Assembly (NCBI GenBank): GCA_945890905.1 | Contig: CAMDDI010000094.1 | Coordinates: 1-11,853 of the forward strand | Direction: 5' to 3' | Length of the DNA stretch: 11,853 nucleotides | Origin: Bacteriovorax stolpii | Lineage (GTDB): Bacteria; Bdellovibrionota; Bacteriovoracia; Bacteriovoracales; Bacteriovoracaceae | Part shown: positions 1-7,317 of the stretch, piece by piece | Numbering within the stretch: position 1 is the first letter of the stretch | Layout: each line of letters begins with the position of its first letter | Position numbers and translations under genes: made by a program | Notes under the pieces: generated by a model | The model's database searches: none | What the model was told of the DNA's origin: nothing | What the model saw: the letters and a program-made list of their open reading frames with translations, nothing else

Positions 1-207
1 ACTATCCGTGTGGACGATGTTCATGCCTTTCCAGGGCACATTGCCTGCGATTCAGCATCTGAATCTGAGCTAGTGGTACCACTTATCAAGAATGGAAAAG
101 TATTAGGAGTTCTTGATTTAGATTCACCGGAGCTTAAGCGTTTTTCTGAAGAAGATGCCGGGGAATTTACCCGCATCATGGATAAAATCACCCAACAAAT
201 TTTCTAA
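1..207 (+). CDS. msrC: Free methionine-R-sulfoxide reductase (GAF domain), 3' part only
   Basis: This is the C-terminal 68 residues of a gene that begins before the window; the frame is open from base 1 to the TAA at 205-207. The protein is a single GAF domain that reduces free L-methionine-R-sulfoxide in the cytoplasm, normally with thioredoxin-like donors. The visible part carries the family signature: a GHIACD segment holding the cysteine that aligns with the catalytic Cys of E. coli YebR/MsrC, then SESELVVPL and GVLDLDSP, and a closing helix after RFSEED. The other two family cysteines lie upstream, outside the window. Its last four bases overlap the stop of the convergent transporter gene. 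The GTG at 10 is an internal codon, not the start. Family assignment is by recalled sequence similarity and is strong for so short a piece. Confidence 0.85.
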   Translation, partial: TIRVDDVHAFPGHIACDSASESELVVPLIKNGKVLGVLDLDSPELKRFSEEDAGEFTRIMDKITQQIF

Positions 208-1457
208 GCGGCCTTAGCGGTGATAACCACGGGAGCTTCCGTGTGCTTAATAAGATCTTCGGCCTTAAAGAAGCGGTAATAGAGATATACCGCCACAGCA
301 TAAGCAGCACCTGAGACGTAGAAGGTTGGACCGAAGGAATACTTCTCAATTAAAAATCCACCTAGGCGCGTACTGAAGGTATAAACCAAGTGATAAAAAA
401 ACATAATTATCGCTGAAGCGAAGACGCATTCTTTTTCACGAACCCGCTCCATCTCGAACATAGAAGTGATAGGGCTAGACATATTCATGAGCATTCCGCG
501 CATAAAAAAACAGCTTAGAACCAAACCTACGTTCCCCGTAAGACCCATCACAATCATAAACGGAATGGCGAAGGTTGATGTCATTAAGATAAATTTTAAA
601 TGAGTCGTGCGCTTCACAATTTGAGGTGTGAGAAAAATCCCCACGAAAATAAATAACTGCAGAATAGCATACGAGATACCAATCATTTTACTGGAGAAGG
701 CAAATCTCTCTTTTAGATAAAGATTTAAAAAGGGAACAATGAGTCCACTTCCAAAAGCAAAACAGAGTTTCGGAGTCGCAAGCTTGGAGATCACTCGCCA
801 CTCTTTTTCCCGCAATCCTTCGAAGAGCTTTTTCTTCACTTTAGGAATGGGTACGCGCTTAATTTTAAGAAACATAAAATTGGATAAGAACACAATGGAT
901 ATAGCGACCATCATAGCAATTCGGTACTGACCCACCTTAGGCATACCCGGATCAAACCAACGGATAATTTCCGGAAGATATCCACCCAATAAATACCCTA
1001 AAAGATGGGCCGCCATATTTAGTGAAGAATTCATGGTGAATAAATGCACCCGTGAGTGAGGAGTTGAGTTGCGCAAATAAAAAGGAGAGACGGAAATATT
1101 AAATAGGGCCTGAAACATACTGGCCAAAAGTCCAAAGGTGAAAAGTGAGGTTTCCGATGTATTCAGAATCTGAACAAAATAAAAACCTGAGGCCAGTAGC
1201 ATGCCGGTTAAGACTAAGTGCTTCACATGAAATTTTTCAATAATCAAGGCCGCAGGAATGGCCATCAAAGCGATACCCAGAGAGGTGGTAGAAATCAAAC
1301 CACCAATGGCCGACTCTCCGAACCCAAGTTCTTTCAAATAAAGGTTAAATAAAAGGGTGTATATGGAGAGACCAAACCCCTGGATAGCATTTCCGGCCAG
1401 GAAGGTTTTTACATTAGGTGAAAGCAGTTTGAAATGGGTGAGATAGACGCGAACCAT
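204..1457 (-). CDS. Major facilitator superfamily transporter
   Basis: A 417-residue, very hydrophobic protein with about twelve likely membrane segments in two halves of six, joined by a basic cytoplasmic loop near residues 205-230 (KIKRVPIPKVKKK). This is the normal size and plan of an MFS inner-membrane transporter. The first segment begins after about 15 residues and the chain ends in a short cytoplasmic tail. No residue pattern reveals the substrate. The ATG at 1457 is chosen because the conserved first segment follows directly; the ribosome site is poor, with a GAGG about 14 bases upstream. The gene is divergent from the propeller-protein gene at 1597, with a 139-base spacer, and its TAG stop overlaps the end of the msrC-like gene by four bases. 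The class is clear; the cargo is unknown. Confidence 0.85.
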   Translation of the reverse strand: MVRVYLTHFKLLSPNVKTFLAGNAIQGFGLSIYTLLFNLYLKELGFGESAIGGLISTTSLGIALMAIPAALIIEKFHVKHLVLTGMLLASGFYFVQILNTSETSLFTFGLLASMFQALFNISVSPFYLRNSTPHSRVHLFTMNSSLNMAAHLLGYLLGGYLPEIIRWFDPGMPKVGQYRIAMMVAISIVFLSNFMFLKIKRVPIPKVKKKLFEGLREKEWRVISKLATPKLCFAFGSGLIVPFLNLYLKERFAFSSKMIGISYAILQLFIFVGIFLTPQIVKRTTHLKFILMTSTFAIPFMIVMGLTGNVGLVLSCFFMRGMLMNMSSPITSMFEMERVREKECVFASAIIMFFYHLVYTFSTRLGGFLIEKYSFGPTFYVSGAAYAVAVYLYYRFFKAEDLIKHTEAPVVITAKAA

Positions 1458-1535
1458 GGAGTCAGTATAGGCCTCTTTTTTGTTCCCAGATATCGGGCAA
1501 ATTTTTTATTGTGGCGACGCAGCAATAAAATGTGT

Positions 1536-1564
1536 TTGATCCATCAAACAGACTTCGCTATGAT
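1536..1564 (+). promoter_or_regulatory. Sigma70-type promoter for the propeller-protein gene, with overlapping palindrome
   Basis: TTGATC at 1536-1541 and TATGAT at 1559-1564 are separated by exactly 17 bases, close to the bacterial consensus. Transcription would start near 1571, about 26 bases before the ATG at 1597. A six-base inverted repeat, TTTGAT-CC-ATCAAA (1535-1548), covers the -35 element and could be an operator. No regulator is assigned. Confidence 0.5.
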
Positions 1565-1596
1565 CGGGAAAAATCGCTCCTATCCTAAGGCACCAT

Positions 1597-3444
1597 ATGA
1601 AGTTTATCCCGCTTTTAATTCTCCTTATTTCCTGCTCAACTCGCGCTGATTTCGTGTACATGCGTGAGACTAAAACTCAAAAAACCATTCAGTTTTTAGG
1701 TCATCATGGAGAAGCTCAAACCATCAACGATATCTCTAGAAAAGAATGGGCCATTTACCCCGATATTACTCCTGACGGAAATGAAATAGTTTATTCGGAA
1801 GGATCTGACCAAAGTGATCTACATCTCACTTACCTTAACCGTAAGACGATGCTTACTCAGAGATTCCATCCATTGAATAAGGGAATGGTTCTTCATCCTA
1901 AGTTTACTAAAAACACACGCCTCATATTTTACACGGCCCCCGGAGCAAATAACAAAAATACCATTTTCTTTTTTGACCGCGCTGAACTTGTGAAGCGCCA
2001 AGGAGAAAGAAAAGGTGATTTTATTCTCGATTCGGCTACAGCTTTAGATGAAGCAGATGAATCCTATTTCCCACGACCTTCCGCTGACGGAAGCTTTGTG
2101 ATTTATCAAAGAAACATGGCCGGAAAAAAAGAAATCATATCTTATGACCGAATCGAAAATGAAAAAACAGTGATTGCCGAAGGGATGTCTCCGACACTTT
2201 CATTTGATGAAAGAACAATTGCATTCACAGCTAAAAAAGAGGGAAGTTGGAATATCTACCTCTATAACCGTCAAACCAAAGTGATCACTCAGGCGACAAA
2301 TGATGCTGGAAGTGAAATGGCCCCAACATTTATGCCAGATAATTCGTTAGTTTTTGCTTCTGATAAAACAGAGCACTTCAGACTCTATAAACTTGAAAAT
2401 AATCAGTGGGTCTCAATCTTACCTGATACTCAATCTGAAACATGGGATGCTTACTCTCCTCAGTTTTCAGGTGATACACATTTAACTCAAAGTGAATTGT
2501 CTCCTTATGAAGGCAATCCAAGATCATCATTTGGCACAGTTGTTCATCAGGGAAAAGTCTATATGTGTGGCGGTCATCAAGGGGCCGAGCATACTTACCC
2601 GCCAGAATCGTTTAGTGATAAATTTTTCGTTTTTGAGATCGCCACTAATTCTTGGAGAGAACTTGCTCCGAGACCATTCCTGGCCCACGGCTATCAAATT
2701 GCTGCTTTTGGAAATTATATCTACGCTTTCGGAGGGTTTACCTATTCAGCAGACCATTTGCCTAAATGGAAATCCACAGATCAGATTGATCGCTACGATA
2801 TTGAAAAAAATGAGTGGAAGACTATCGGAAAACTCAACTCTCCCCGCTCATCGAACGTGGCCGTGACTATCGATAACAAAGTCATCTTGGCCGCAGGGTG
2901 GAACGCCACTCCAAAATTTAAAAATGATTATGATGGAACTTTTCTAGATACGGTAGAAATTTTTGATCTTGAAACTGAACAACTAAAACTAGCAGACTAT
3001 AAACTTCCTATGCCTTTGCGTCGCGCACTTACAGGTGTTGATTATCAAGGGAAAGTTTTAATGGTAGGCGGGCTTGGTGTGGGTGCTTCTCACTTTGAAC
3101 TGCTTCAAAACGTCACAAGCTTTGATCCTCAAACAGGTGTCAGCACAGAACTTAAACCTCTTCCTTTTGCTACGTTTGCTCCAGCCGCTGAAACTCTCAA
3201 TGATAAGCTTTATGTCTTTGGTGGAATGTTTAAAACCGGAGAAATGAACTACGAATATGTGGCCCATATCTATGAAATGAATCTTAAAAGTGAAGCTTGG
3301 AGACATACAGGCCGCTTCTTGAAAGAAACCAAAGGCTTCTCTCAAGTGTTTAAGCTCAATAACTCCACATTGGGAATTCTAGGTGGTCACAGATACTTTG
3401 AAGGTTTCGATTCGCCAGTTACTACTTTTGAAACCTTTAAATAA
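1597..3444 (+). CDS. Exported double beta-propeller protein (PD40/TolB-like plus Kelch repeats), probable lipoprotein
   Basis: A 615-residue exported protein. The N-terminus is a short signal peptide whose LISC matches a lipobox with Cys13 as the lipid-bearing residue; a signal peptidase I cut after TRA (residue 17) is the alternative. Residues of about 20-285 contain TolB/PD40-like propeller motifs, for example PDITPDGNEIVYSE (55-68), PRPSADGSFVIYQ (159-171), PTLSFDERTIAFT (199-211) and PTFMPDNSLVFAS (243-255). Residues of about 305-615 form six Kelch blades, seen as VYMCGG, IYAFGG, VILAAG, VLMVGG, LYVFGG and LGILGG, each followed by a W- or D-containing turn. The start has AAGG six bases upstream. 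It likely acts in the periplasm or on the cell surface, binding protein or glycan, but no catalytic residues or partner can be named. It ends one base before the stop of convergent asnB. Confidence 0.8.
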   Translation: MKFIPLLILLISCSTRADFVYMRETKTQKTIQFLGHHGEAQTINDISRKEWAIYPDITPDGNEIVYSEGSDQSDLHLTYLNRKTMLTQRFHPLNKGMVLHPKFTKNTRLIFYTAPGANNKNTIFFFDRAELVKRQGERKGDFILDSATALDEADESYFPRPSADGSFVIYQRNMAGKKEIISYDRIENEKTVIAEGMSPTLSFDERTIAFTAKKEGSWNIYLYNRQTKVITQATNDAGSEMAPTFMPDNSLVFASDKTEHFRLYKLENNQWVSILPDTQSETWDAYSPQFSGDTHLTQSELSPYEGNPRSSFGTVVHQGKVYMCGGHQGAEHTYPPESFSDKFFVFEIATNSWRELAPRPFLAHGYQIAAFGNYIYAFGGFTYSADHLPKWKSTDQIDRYDIEKNEWKTIGKLNSPRSSNVAVTIDNKVILAAGWNATPKFKNDYDGTFLDTVEIFDLETEQLKLADYKLPMPLRRALTGVDYQGKVLMVGGLGVGASHFELLQNVTSFDPQTGVSTELKPLPFATFAPAAETLNDKLYVFGGMFKTGEMNYEYVAHIYEMNLKSEAWRHTGRFLKETKGFSQVFKLNNSTLGILGGHRYFEGFDSPVTTFETFK

Positions 3445-3445
3445 T

Positions 3446-5041
3446 TCAGACTCCAGACTTTCCGTAATTGGATAGGACCCGTGCCGACGGGTCCTGAACA
3501 TTACATCCTGGCCAAGACTTATTTGGCATCCAGAAATCTTTAATTACATGAGACTGGCCAGCAAAGTGCTTTTCAAAAATATCACGGTAAAGAAGTGATT
3601 CTTTGGTGAAAGGAGTACCGTAAGCGTACTTCTTTTTACCAGCTTCAAATTCTGCTTCACTGTATTTGGATTCAGCAAATTCTTTTAAGTAATCCACCAT
3701 AGAGTGTCCGACAGCATCAGAGAAGGCGGCTTTCTCGCGCCAAAGAATTTCTTCCGGAAGAATATTCATTCCATCAAAGGCCTTGCGAAGAATGTATTTC
3801 CCCATGCCGGTGGTGTTCATTTTTAGCTCAGGATCAATTTTCATCACTGATTCAACAAAGTCTAAGTCTCCAAAAGGCACTCGCGCCTCGAGAGAATGAG
3901 CAGCAATAGAGCGGTCTGCGCGCAAAACATCATACATGTGAAGTTCATCGACACGCTTTTTCGATTCTTTCTGAAACTCGGCTGGAGACGGCGCAAAGTC
4001 TGTATATTTATAACCAAAGAGCTCATCGGAAATTTCGCCAGTGAGCACCACTTTAATATCAGTTTTTTCATGAATGTATTGGCAAACGATATACATCCCA
4101 ATAGAAGCACGGATGGTTGTGATGTCCCAAGTCTCAAGATGCCAGATCAATTTATCGAGAACACTTAAGGTGTCGTTTTTATCAAAGTAAACTTCATGAA
4201 GTTTACAGTTTAAAAATTTCGCTACGGTTTTGGCGTAATGAATATCGATGGGGTTATGGTTAAGACCCACAGAGAAAGTAATAATTGGTTTTTTCAAAAT
4301 GTTCTGAGCAATGGCACAAACTAGACTTGAATCAAGACCACCTGAGAGCAAAAAACCCACTGGAACATCGGCCACAAGACGCTTGCGAACTCCTTCAATG
4401 AGTTTTTCGCGAATATCTTTGAGATGCTGATCCATATTTTTTGGTGAGAACTGAGTCACCGTTGTGAGGTCACGGTACTGAATAAAGTTATCTCCATCAA
4501 AGAAGTGGCCTGGAGGGAAGAAATCAACCTTCTTGCAAAAAGGAGTGAGTACTTTGATTTCAGAAGCAAACATGATTTTATTTTCTGAGCTATAACCATA
4601 GAACAGAGGACGAATTCCAATCGGATCGCGACCTGCCAAAAGTTTCTTCTTAACATTATCCCAGATCACCACCGCAAATTCCGCATCCAGATTTTGGCAA
4701 AGTTTTTTCATACCTAAATCGTTATACATGGGAACCAGAACTTCGCAGTCAGATTCAGATTTAAACTTGTGGGCCGATTTATACTGCTCTTTGAGAGCTT
4801 CGTAGTTATACACTTCCCCATTACAAATAATAATGTTTCCATTTGTATCATCTACAAAAGGCTGATGACCTTTCTGAGTCGGATCCATAATCGCCAAACG
4901 GTGAAAGCACATGCTTGCTAGATTACTTTCGGCTTTAACAATTTCTGTATCATCTGGTCCACGATGACGGAGTTGATCGAAAAGAGTTTTAAAGTCAGGG
5001 AGTTTATCGGTGTCACCTGAGTAAGCGAGTAGTCCACACAT
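3446..5041 (-). CDS. asnB: Asparagine synthase (glutamine-hydrolysing)
   Basis: Makes asparagine from aspartate, ATP and glutamine in the cytoplasm. The 531 residues match the length and order of E. coli AsnB (about 554). The N-terminal glutaminase begins MCGLL, so Cys2 becomes the nucleophile after Met removal; HRLAIMD (47-53), NGEVYNYE (74-81) and GRDPIGIRPLFYG (137-149) follow. The synthetase domain carries the PP-loop SGGLDSS (233-239), WDITTIRAS, GEISDELFGY (335-344), EARVPFGD and KYILRKAF. The usual GEGSDE is GEISDE here, a small deviation. The C-terminal tail (WREKAAFSDAVG onwards, ending near DPSARV) also matches the E. coli enzyme. The ATG at 5041 is fixed by the required Cys2; AGGA lies nine bases upstream. 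The gene lies 85 bases downstream of the DUF2259-like gene on the same strand and may share its transcript. Confidence 0.96.
   Translation of the reverse strand: MCGLLAYSGDTDKLPDFKTLFDQLRHRGPDDTEIVKAESNLASMCFHRLAIMDPTQKGHQPFVDDTNGNIIICNGEVYNYEALKEQYKSAHKFKSESDCEVLVPMYNDLGMKKLCQNLDAEFAVVIWDNVKKKLLAGRDPIGIRPLFYGYSSENKIMFASEIKVLTPFCKKVDFFPPGHFFDGDNFIQYRDLTTVTQFSPKNMDQHLKDIREKLIEGVRKRLVADVPVGFLLSGGLDSSLVCAIAQNILKKPIITFSVGLNHNPIDIHYAKTVAKFLNCKLHEVYFDKNDTLSVLDKLIWHLETWDITTIRASIGMYIVCQYIHEKTDIKVVLTGEISDELFGYKYTDFAPSPAEFQKESKKRVDELHMYDVLRADRSIAAHSLEARVPFGDLDFVESVMKIDPELKMNTTGMGKYILRKAFDGMNILPEEILWREKAAFSDAVGHSMVDYLKEFAESKYSEAEFEAGKKKYAYGTPFTKESLLYRDIFEKHFAGQSHVIKDFWMPNKSWPGCNVQDPSARVLSNYGKSGV
3474..3495. 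other. Perfect 9-bp stem-loop inside the asnB 3' coding end, just past the propeller-gene stop
   Basis: AGGACCCGT (3474-3482) and ACGGGTCCT (3487-3495) pair perfectly around the loop GCCG. It lies 30 bases after the plus-strand stop at 3444 and within the asnB codons for the DPSARV region. No T-run follows on either strand, so it is not a classical intrinsic terminator; it could protect the 3' end or act in Rho-dependent termination of the plus-strand mRNA. Confidence 0.45.
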
Positions 5042-5126
5042 AGTCTGAGATCCTAAATGGAAGGGAGGGATTTCCCGGAAAGATTATTGCATGAAAGAAG
5101 TCAGCTTTACACTAGACTTTTTTGCC

Positions 5127-5453
5127 TTAGAGAACCGGGATGCGGTAGCGGATGAGCTGTTGTCGGGCCAAAATTTTGGCCTTCTGACGAATACTTACAA
5201 GATTACTTTTTCTGCGTGCTGACTCTTCGATCCGGATATGGGCACCTTCAAACTGGTTGGTCCAAACGTTGATGATTCTAATATTCACATAATAGGAATG
5301 ACTCTCGGCTTTATAGCCATATTCTTCTAGGGCCACAAACTGCCCCCCCTTGGTGGAAATTCCTAGGGTATCAATCATATGGTGTTCAGATGCAGAAGCC
5401 GTGGCCCCCATCAATAAAAACAATATAACTGCCTGAAACAAAATAAACTTCAT
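5127..5453 (-). CDS. Short secreted protein resembling the N-terminal half of DUF2259
   Basis: A 108-residue protein with a clear Sec signal peptide: Lys2, hydrophobic core 3-16, cleavage likely after the ASA at residue 21. The mature part reads GISTKGGQFVALEEYGY, then YVNIRIINVWTNQF and a basic helix ending near RQQLIRYRI. From memory this follows the start of DUF2259 predicted secreted proteins, which have a similar FSxDGxYxAFEEYG segment, a xIxVIDVxxN segment and a lysine-rich helix. Those proteins are usually about twice as long, so this copy may be a shortened member or a remnant; the frame after the TAA at 5127-5129 shows no continuation. There is no convincing ribosome site before the ATG at 5453. 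It lies 70 bases after crtY and 85 bases before asnB, all on the minus strand. The function is unknown. Confidence 0.65.
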   Translation of the reverse strand: MKFILFQAVILFLLMGATASASEHHMIDTLGISTKGGQFVALEEYGYKAESHSYYVNIRIINVWTNQFEGAHIRIEESARRKSNLVSIRQKAKILARQQLIRYRIPVL

Positions 5454-5523
5454 ACTGGGAATAGAGCAAGGCAGAGGCCAAATGGCTTTGGTGTTTAGAG
5501 GGACTTAAAGCTGGGGGAATCGA

Positions 5524-6606
5524 CTATCCCCGGATGGCCGTCAAAAGTTTAGGCAATTTAGCGATATTAAGCAGCTGAGGTTTAAGTCCCAATAGGGCCC
5601 AGCAAAGGTCTAAAAATTCAATCTCGCCGGCATAAAACTTAGATCTAAGTAGTGAAGGCATCTGGTAAAGGCATTGAAAGATTTGTTGATTATTTTGAGA
5701 GCGATTGAGATAGCGGAAATATTTCCGATTGGCCTCTCGCTCCATACGGTAGTTTTTCACAACTTCTTTAAGCTCTCCTAAGCGAAAGCTCGTTTGCACC
5801 ATGCGATCAATGAGTCTCACGGCATCGGGGAGAGCATCTCCGGTTGTATCATGAAATAGGCCTGAGAGATTAATCACTCTACCCTCACTTCGAACACTCA
5901 CTTCAGTATCCGGCACTCCGTTCAGAGAAAATTCCTGGCCATCATCAACACTTTCAATTTCCCACCCACGTTTGATCATTTCATCAATCATATCTTGTTT
6001 GATTGAGCCTGTATGAAAAGAGGGATTTTGCGAATGGCGTACGTCTCTCACTAATAATTCGCTCTCTGAGAGTGGGAAAAATTGTAAGTAGCGAAATCCA
6101 TCTAACTGAGGAATTTTTGTATCCATAGTAATAGGTGAGCGAAGTTCATGAGGAATTTTCAGTTTGAAATTAAACCCTAATGACTTTTGAAAGCCACGGG
6201 GCTTAAAATGCCCAAAATTTCTGGTATCGATGACAAAACGGCCTTCAACTAAAGCATCCTCAATATCAATCTCATCATTGTGGTAAATGTTTTCAGGTAA
6301 AATCTCCTTGAGAACTTTTTCAAACTGACTGGAATGAATAAGATTGAATTTATTTGAAATTATTTTAGTGAATTTTGGAAATTCGACTTGATAGCTACCC
6401 CAGCTTTTAGAAACAAAGGGCCTTATCCAGCGAGCCGCTTCTGGATTCAGGTCTCCTTGATGGAAAGTCCAAGAGAGCCCTTCACCTACATCATGAGTAG
6501 GCTCATAGAGCTTAAAGATAATTTCTGGCCTGTGGGTTTTGAGTCTATAGGCCAAAAGGCAGCCCCAGATACCACCACCGATAATGATAACAGGTCTTGT
6601 TTCCAT
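5524..6606 (-). CDS. crtY: Lycopene beta-cyclase family protein (CrtY type)
   Basis: CrtY cyclises the ends of lycopene to beta-ionone rings using reduced FAD as a non-consumed cofactor, at the membrane. The 360 residues align along their whole length with recalled Pantoea CrtY: the FAD-binding start VIIIGGGIWGCLLA (6-19), LSWTFHQGDL (44-53), RWIRPFV, YQVEFP (72-77), a VIDTR segment (125-129), LRSPITMDT (155-163), FFPLSESELLVRD (176-188), GLFHDTTGDALPDAV (249-263), FRYLNR (297-302) and RSKFYAGEI (321-329). Notably, where CrtY has an LLIED motif with a glutamate reported as essential, this protein has LLVRD, with Arg187. The start has AGGA eight bases upstream. No other carotenoid genes are in the window, so crtE, crtB and crtI would have to be elsewhere. 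The family is clear; activity on lycopene is less certain. Confidence 0.85.
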   Translation of the reverse strand: METRPVIIIGGGIWGCLLAYRLKTHRPEIIFKLYEPTHDVGEGLSWTFHQGDLNPEAARWIRPFVSKSWGSYQVEFPKFTKIISNKFNLIHSSQFEKVLKEILPENIYHNDEIDIEDALVEGRFVIDTRNFGHFKPRGFQKSLGFNFKLKIPHELRSPITMDTKIPQLDGFRYLQFFPLSESELLVRDVRHSQNPSFHTGSIKQDMIDEMIKRGWEIESVDDGQEFSLNGVPDTEVSVRSEGRVINLSGLFHDTTGDALPDAVRLIDRMVQTSFRLGELKEVVKNYRMEREANRKYFRYLNRSQNNQQIFQCLYQMPSLLRSKFYAGEIEFLDLCWALLGLKPQLLNIAKLPKLLTAIRG

Positions 6607-6665
6607 TTTTTACATCCTGTAAAAAAATTGAGAGCGAATGAGGGGCCCGAAGTCGAGCTCGCTTG

Positions 6666-6671
6666 ATTATA
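6666..6671 (-). promoter_or_regulatory. Candidate -10 element for crtY
   Basis: The minus strand reads TATAAT here, a perfect -10 hexamer about 60 bases before the crtY ATG. No good -35 hexamer stands at 16-18 bases upstream (only a TCCCAA-like sequence), so the promoter may need an activator or may be chance. Confidence 0.35.
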
Positions 6672-6726
6672 GAGAACGCAGATTTTTTTGGGAGTTAAAA
6701 TTTACTTACAGTAGCTTGATTTAACC

Positions 6727-6755
6727 TTAAGAAGTTTGGTAGGTTGTCTTAAAAT
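6727..6755 (+). promoter_or_regulatory. Weak candidate promoter for apt
   Basis: TTAAGA (6727-6732) and TAAAAT (6750-6755) are 17 bases apart. The predicted start near 6762 would fall inside the ribosome site AGGAG (6761-6765), which makes this placement doubtful; a promoter further upstream in the crtY-apt spacer is equally possible. Confidence 0.2.
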
Positions 6756-6770
6756 TCAATAGGAGTCTTT

Positions 6771-7271
6771 ATGCATACATTTGAAACACATATTCGCAGC
6801 GTTCCTGATTTTCCTAAGCAAGGAATTATCTTTAAAGATATCACTCCCTTACTTCAAGAGCGCTTCACAGAAGTCATCGAGACTATGTGTTCTACTATTG
6901 ATTGGAGTCAAATTGATCACGTGGTAGGAATTGAATCCCGCGGTTTTATCTTAGGTGCGGCCATGGCCCAGCTTAAGGGTAAAGGATTTATTCCTATGCG
7001 AAAAAAAGGCAAACTCCCTCCTCCTATTATCGCCGAGGCCTATGTCTTGGAATACGGCACAGATATTTTAGAAATGATTGTAAATGAAAAATCAGCACGA
7101 GTAGTTTTAGTAGACGATGTTTTGGCCACTGGTGGTACACTTCGTGCGGCCATGAAACTGTGTGAAAGAAATAAGTTAGAAGTTCAGGCCCTATCGTTGC
7201 TAATTAATCTCTCCTTCCTTAATAAGTTTAAAGAAGAAGGACTTCCAGTCCATGCTCCCCTTAATTATTAG
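6771..7271 (+). CDS. apt: Adenine phosphoribosyltransferase
   Basis: Converts adenine and PRPP to AMP in cytoplasmic purine salvage. The 166 residues show the full family pattern: IRSVPDFPKQGIIFKDITPL (8-27), GIESRGFILGAAMA (53-66), the flexible RKKGKLP (77-83), YVLEYGTD (91-98) and the PRPP-binding loop VVLVDDVLATGGT (111-123). The end, LPVHAPLNY, corresponds to the DVFSLVEY-like tail of other Apt proteins; the enzyme is somewhat shorter than the E. coli form of about 183. AGGAG at 6761-6765, five bases before the ATG, fixes the start. It is divergent from crtY and is followed after 46 bases by a membrane-protein gene with its own -10 candidate, so it may be a single-gene unit. Confidence 0.95.
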   Translation: MHTFETHIRSVPDFPKQGIIFKDITPLLQERFTEVIETMCSTIDWSQIDHVVGIESRGFILGAAMAQLKGKGFIPMRKKGKLPPPIIAEAYVLEYGTDILEMIVNEKSARVVLVDDVLATGGTLRAAMKLCERNKLEVQALSLLINLSFLNKFKEEGLPVHAPLNY

Positions 7272-7286
7272 TTAGTTTTAGACTTT

Positions 7287-7292
7287 TATAAT
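7287..7292 (+). promoter_or_regulatory. Candidate -10 element upstream of the outer-membrane protein gene
   Basis: TATAAT at 7287-7292 lies 25 bases before the ATG at 7318, giving an mRNA leader of only about 19 bases. The -35 region falls over the apt stop and is weak (TTATTA with a 16-base spacer). Confidence 0.35.
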
Positions 7293-7317
7293 TTCCGAAA
7301 TCGATTACACTTGAGGA

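Noticed and set aside
1434..1649. Plus-strand frame covering the divergent spacer
   Set aside because: It crosses the promoter and start of the propeller gene in another frame, and no family resemblance is seen.
5081..5126. asnB promoter or terminator in the 85-base gap before asnB
   Set aside because: AATAAT has only a poor -35 match, and the GTC/GAC pairing after the DUF2259-like gene is five bases with a long loop.
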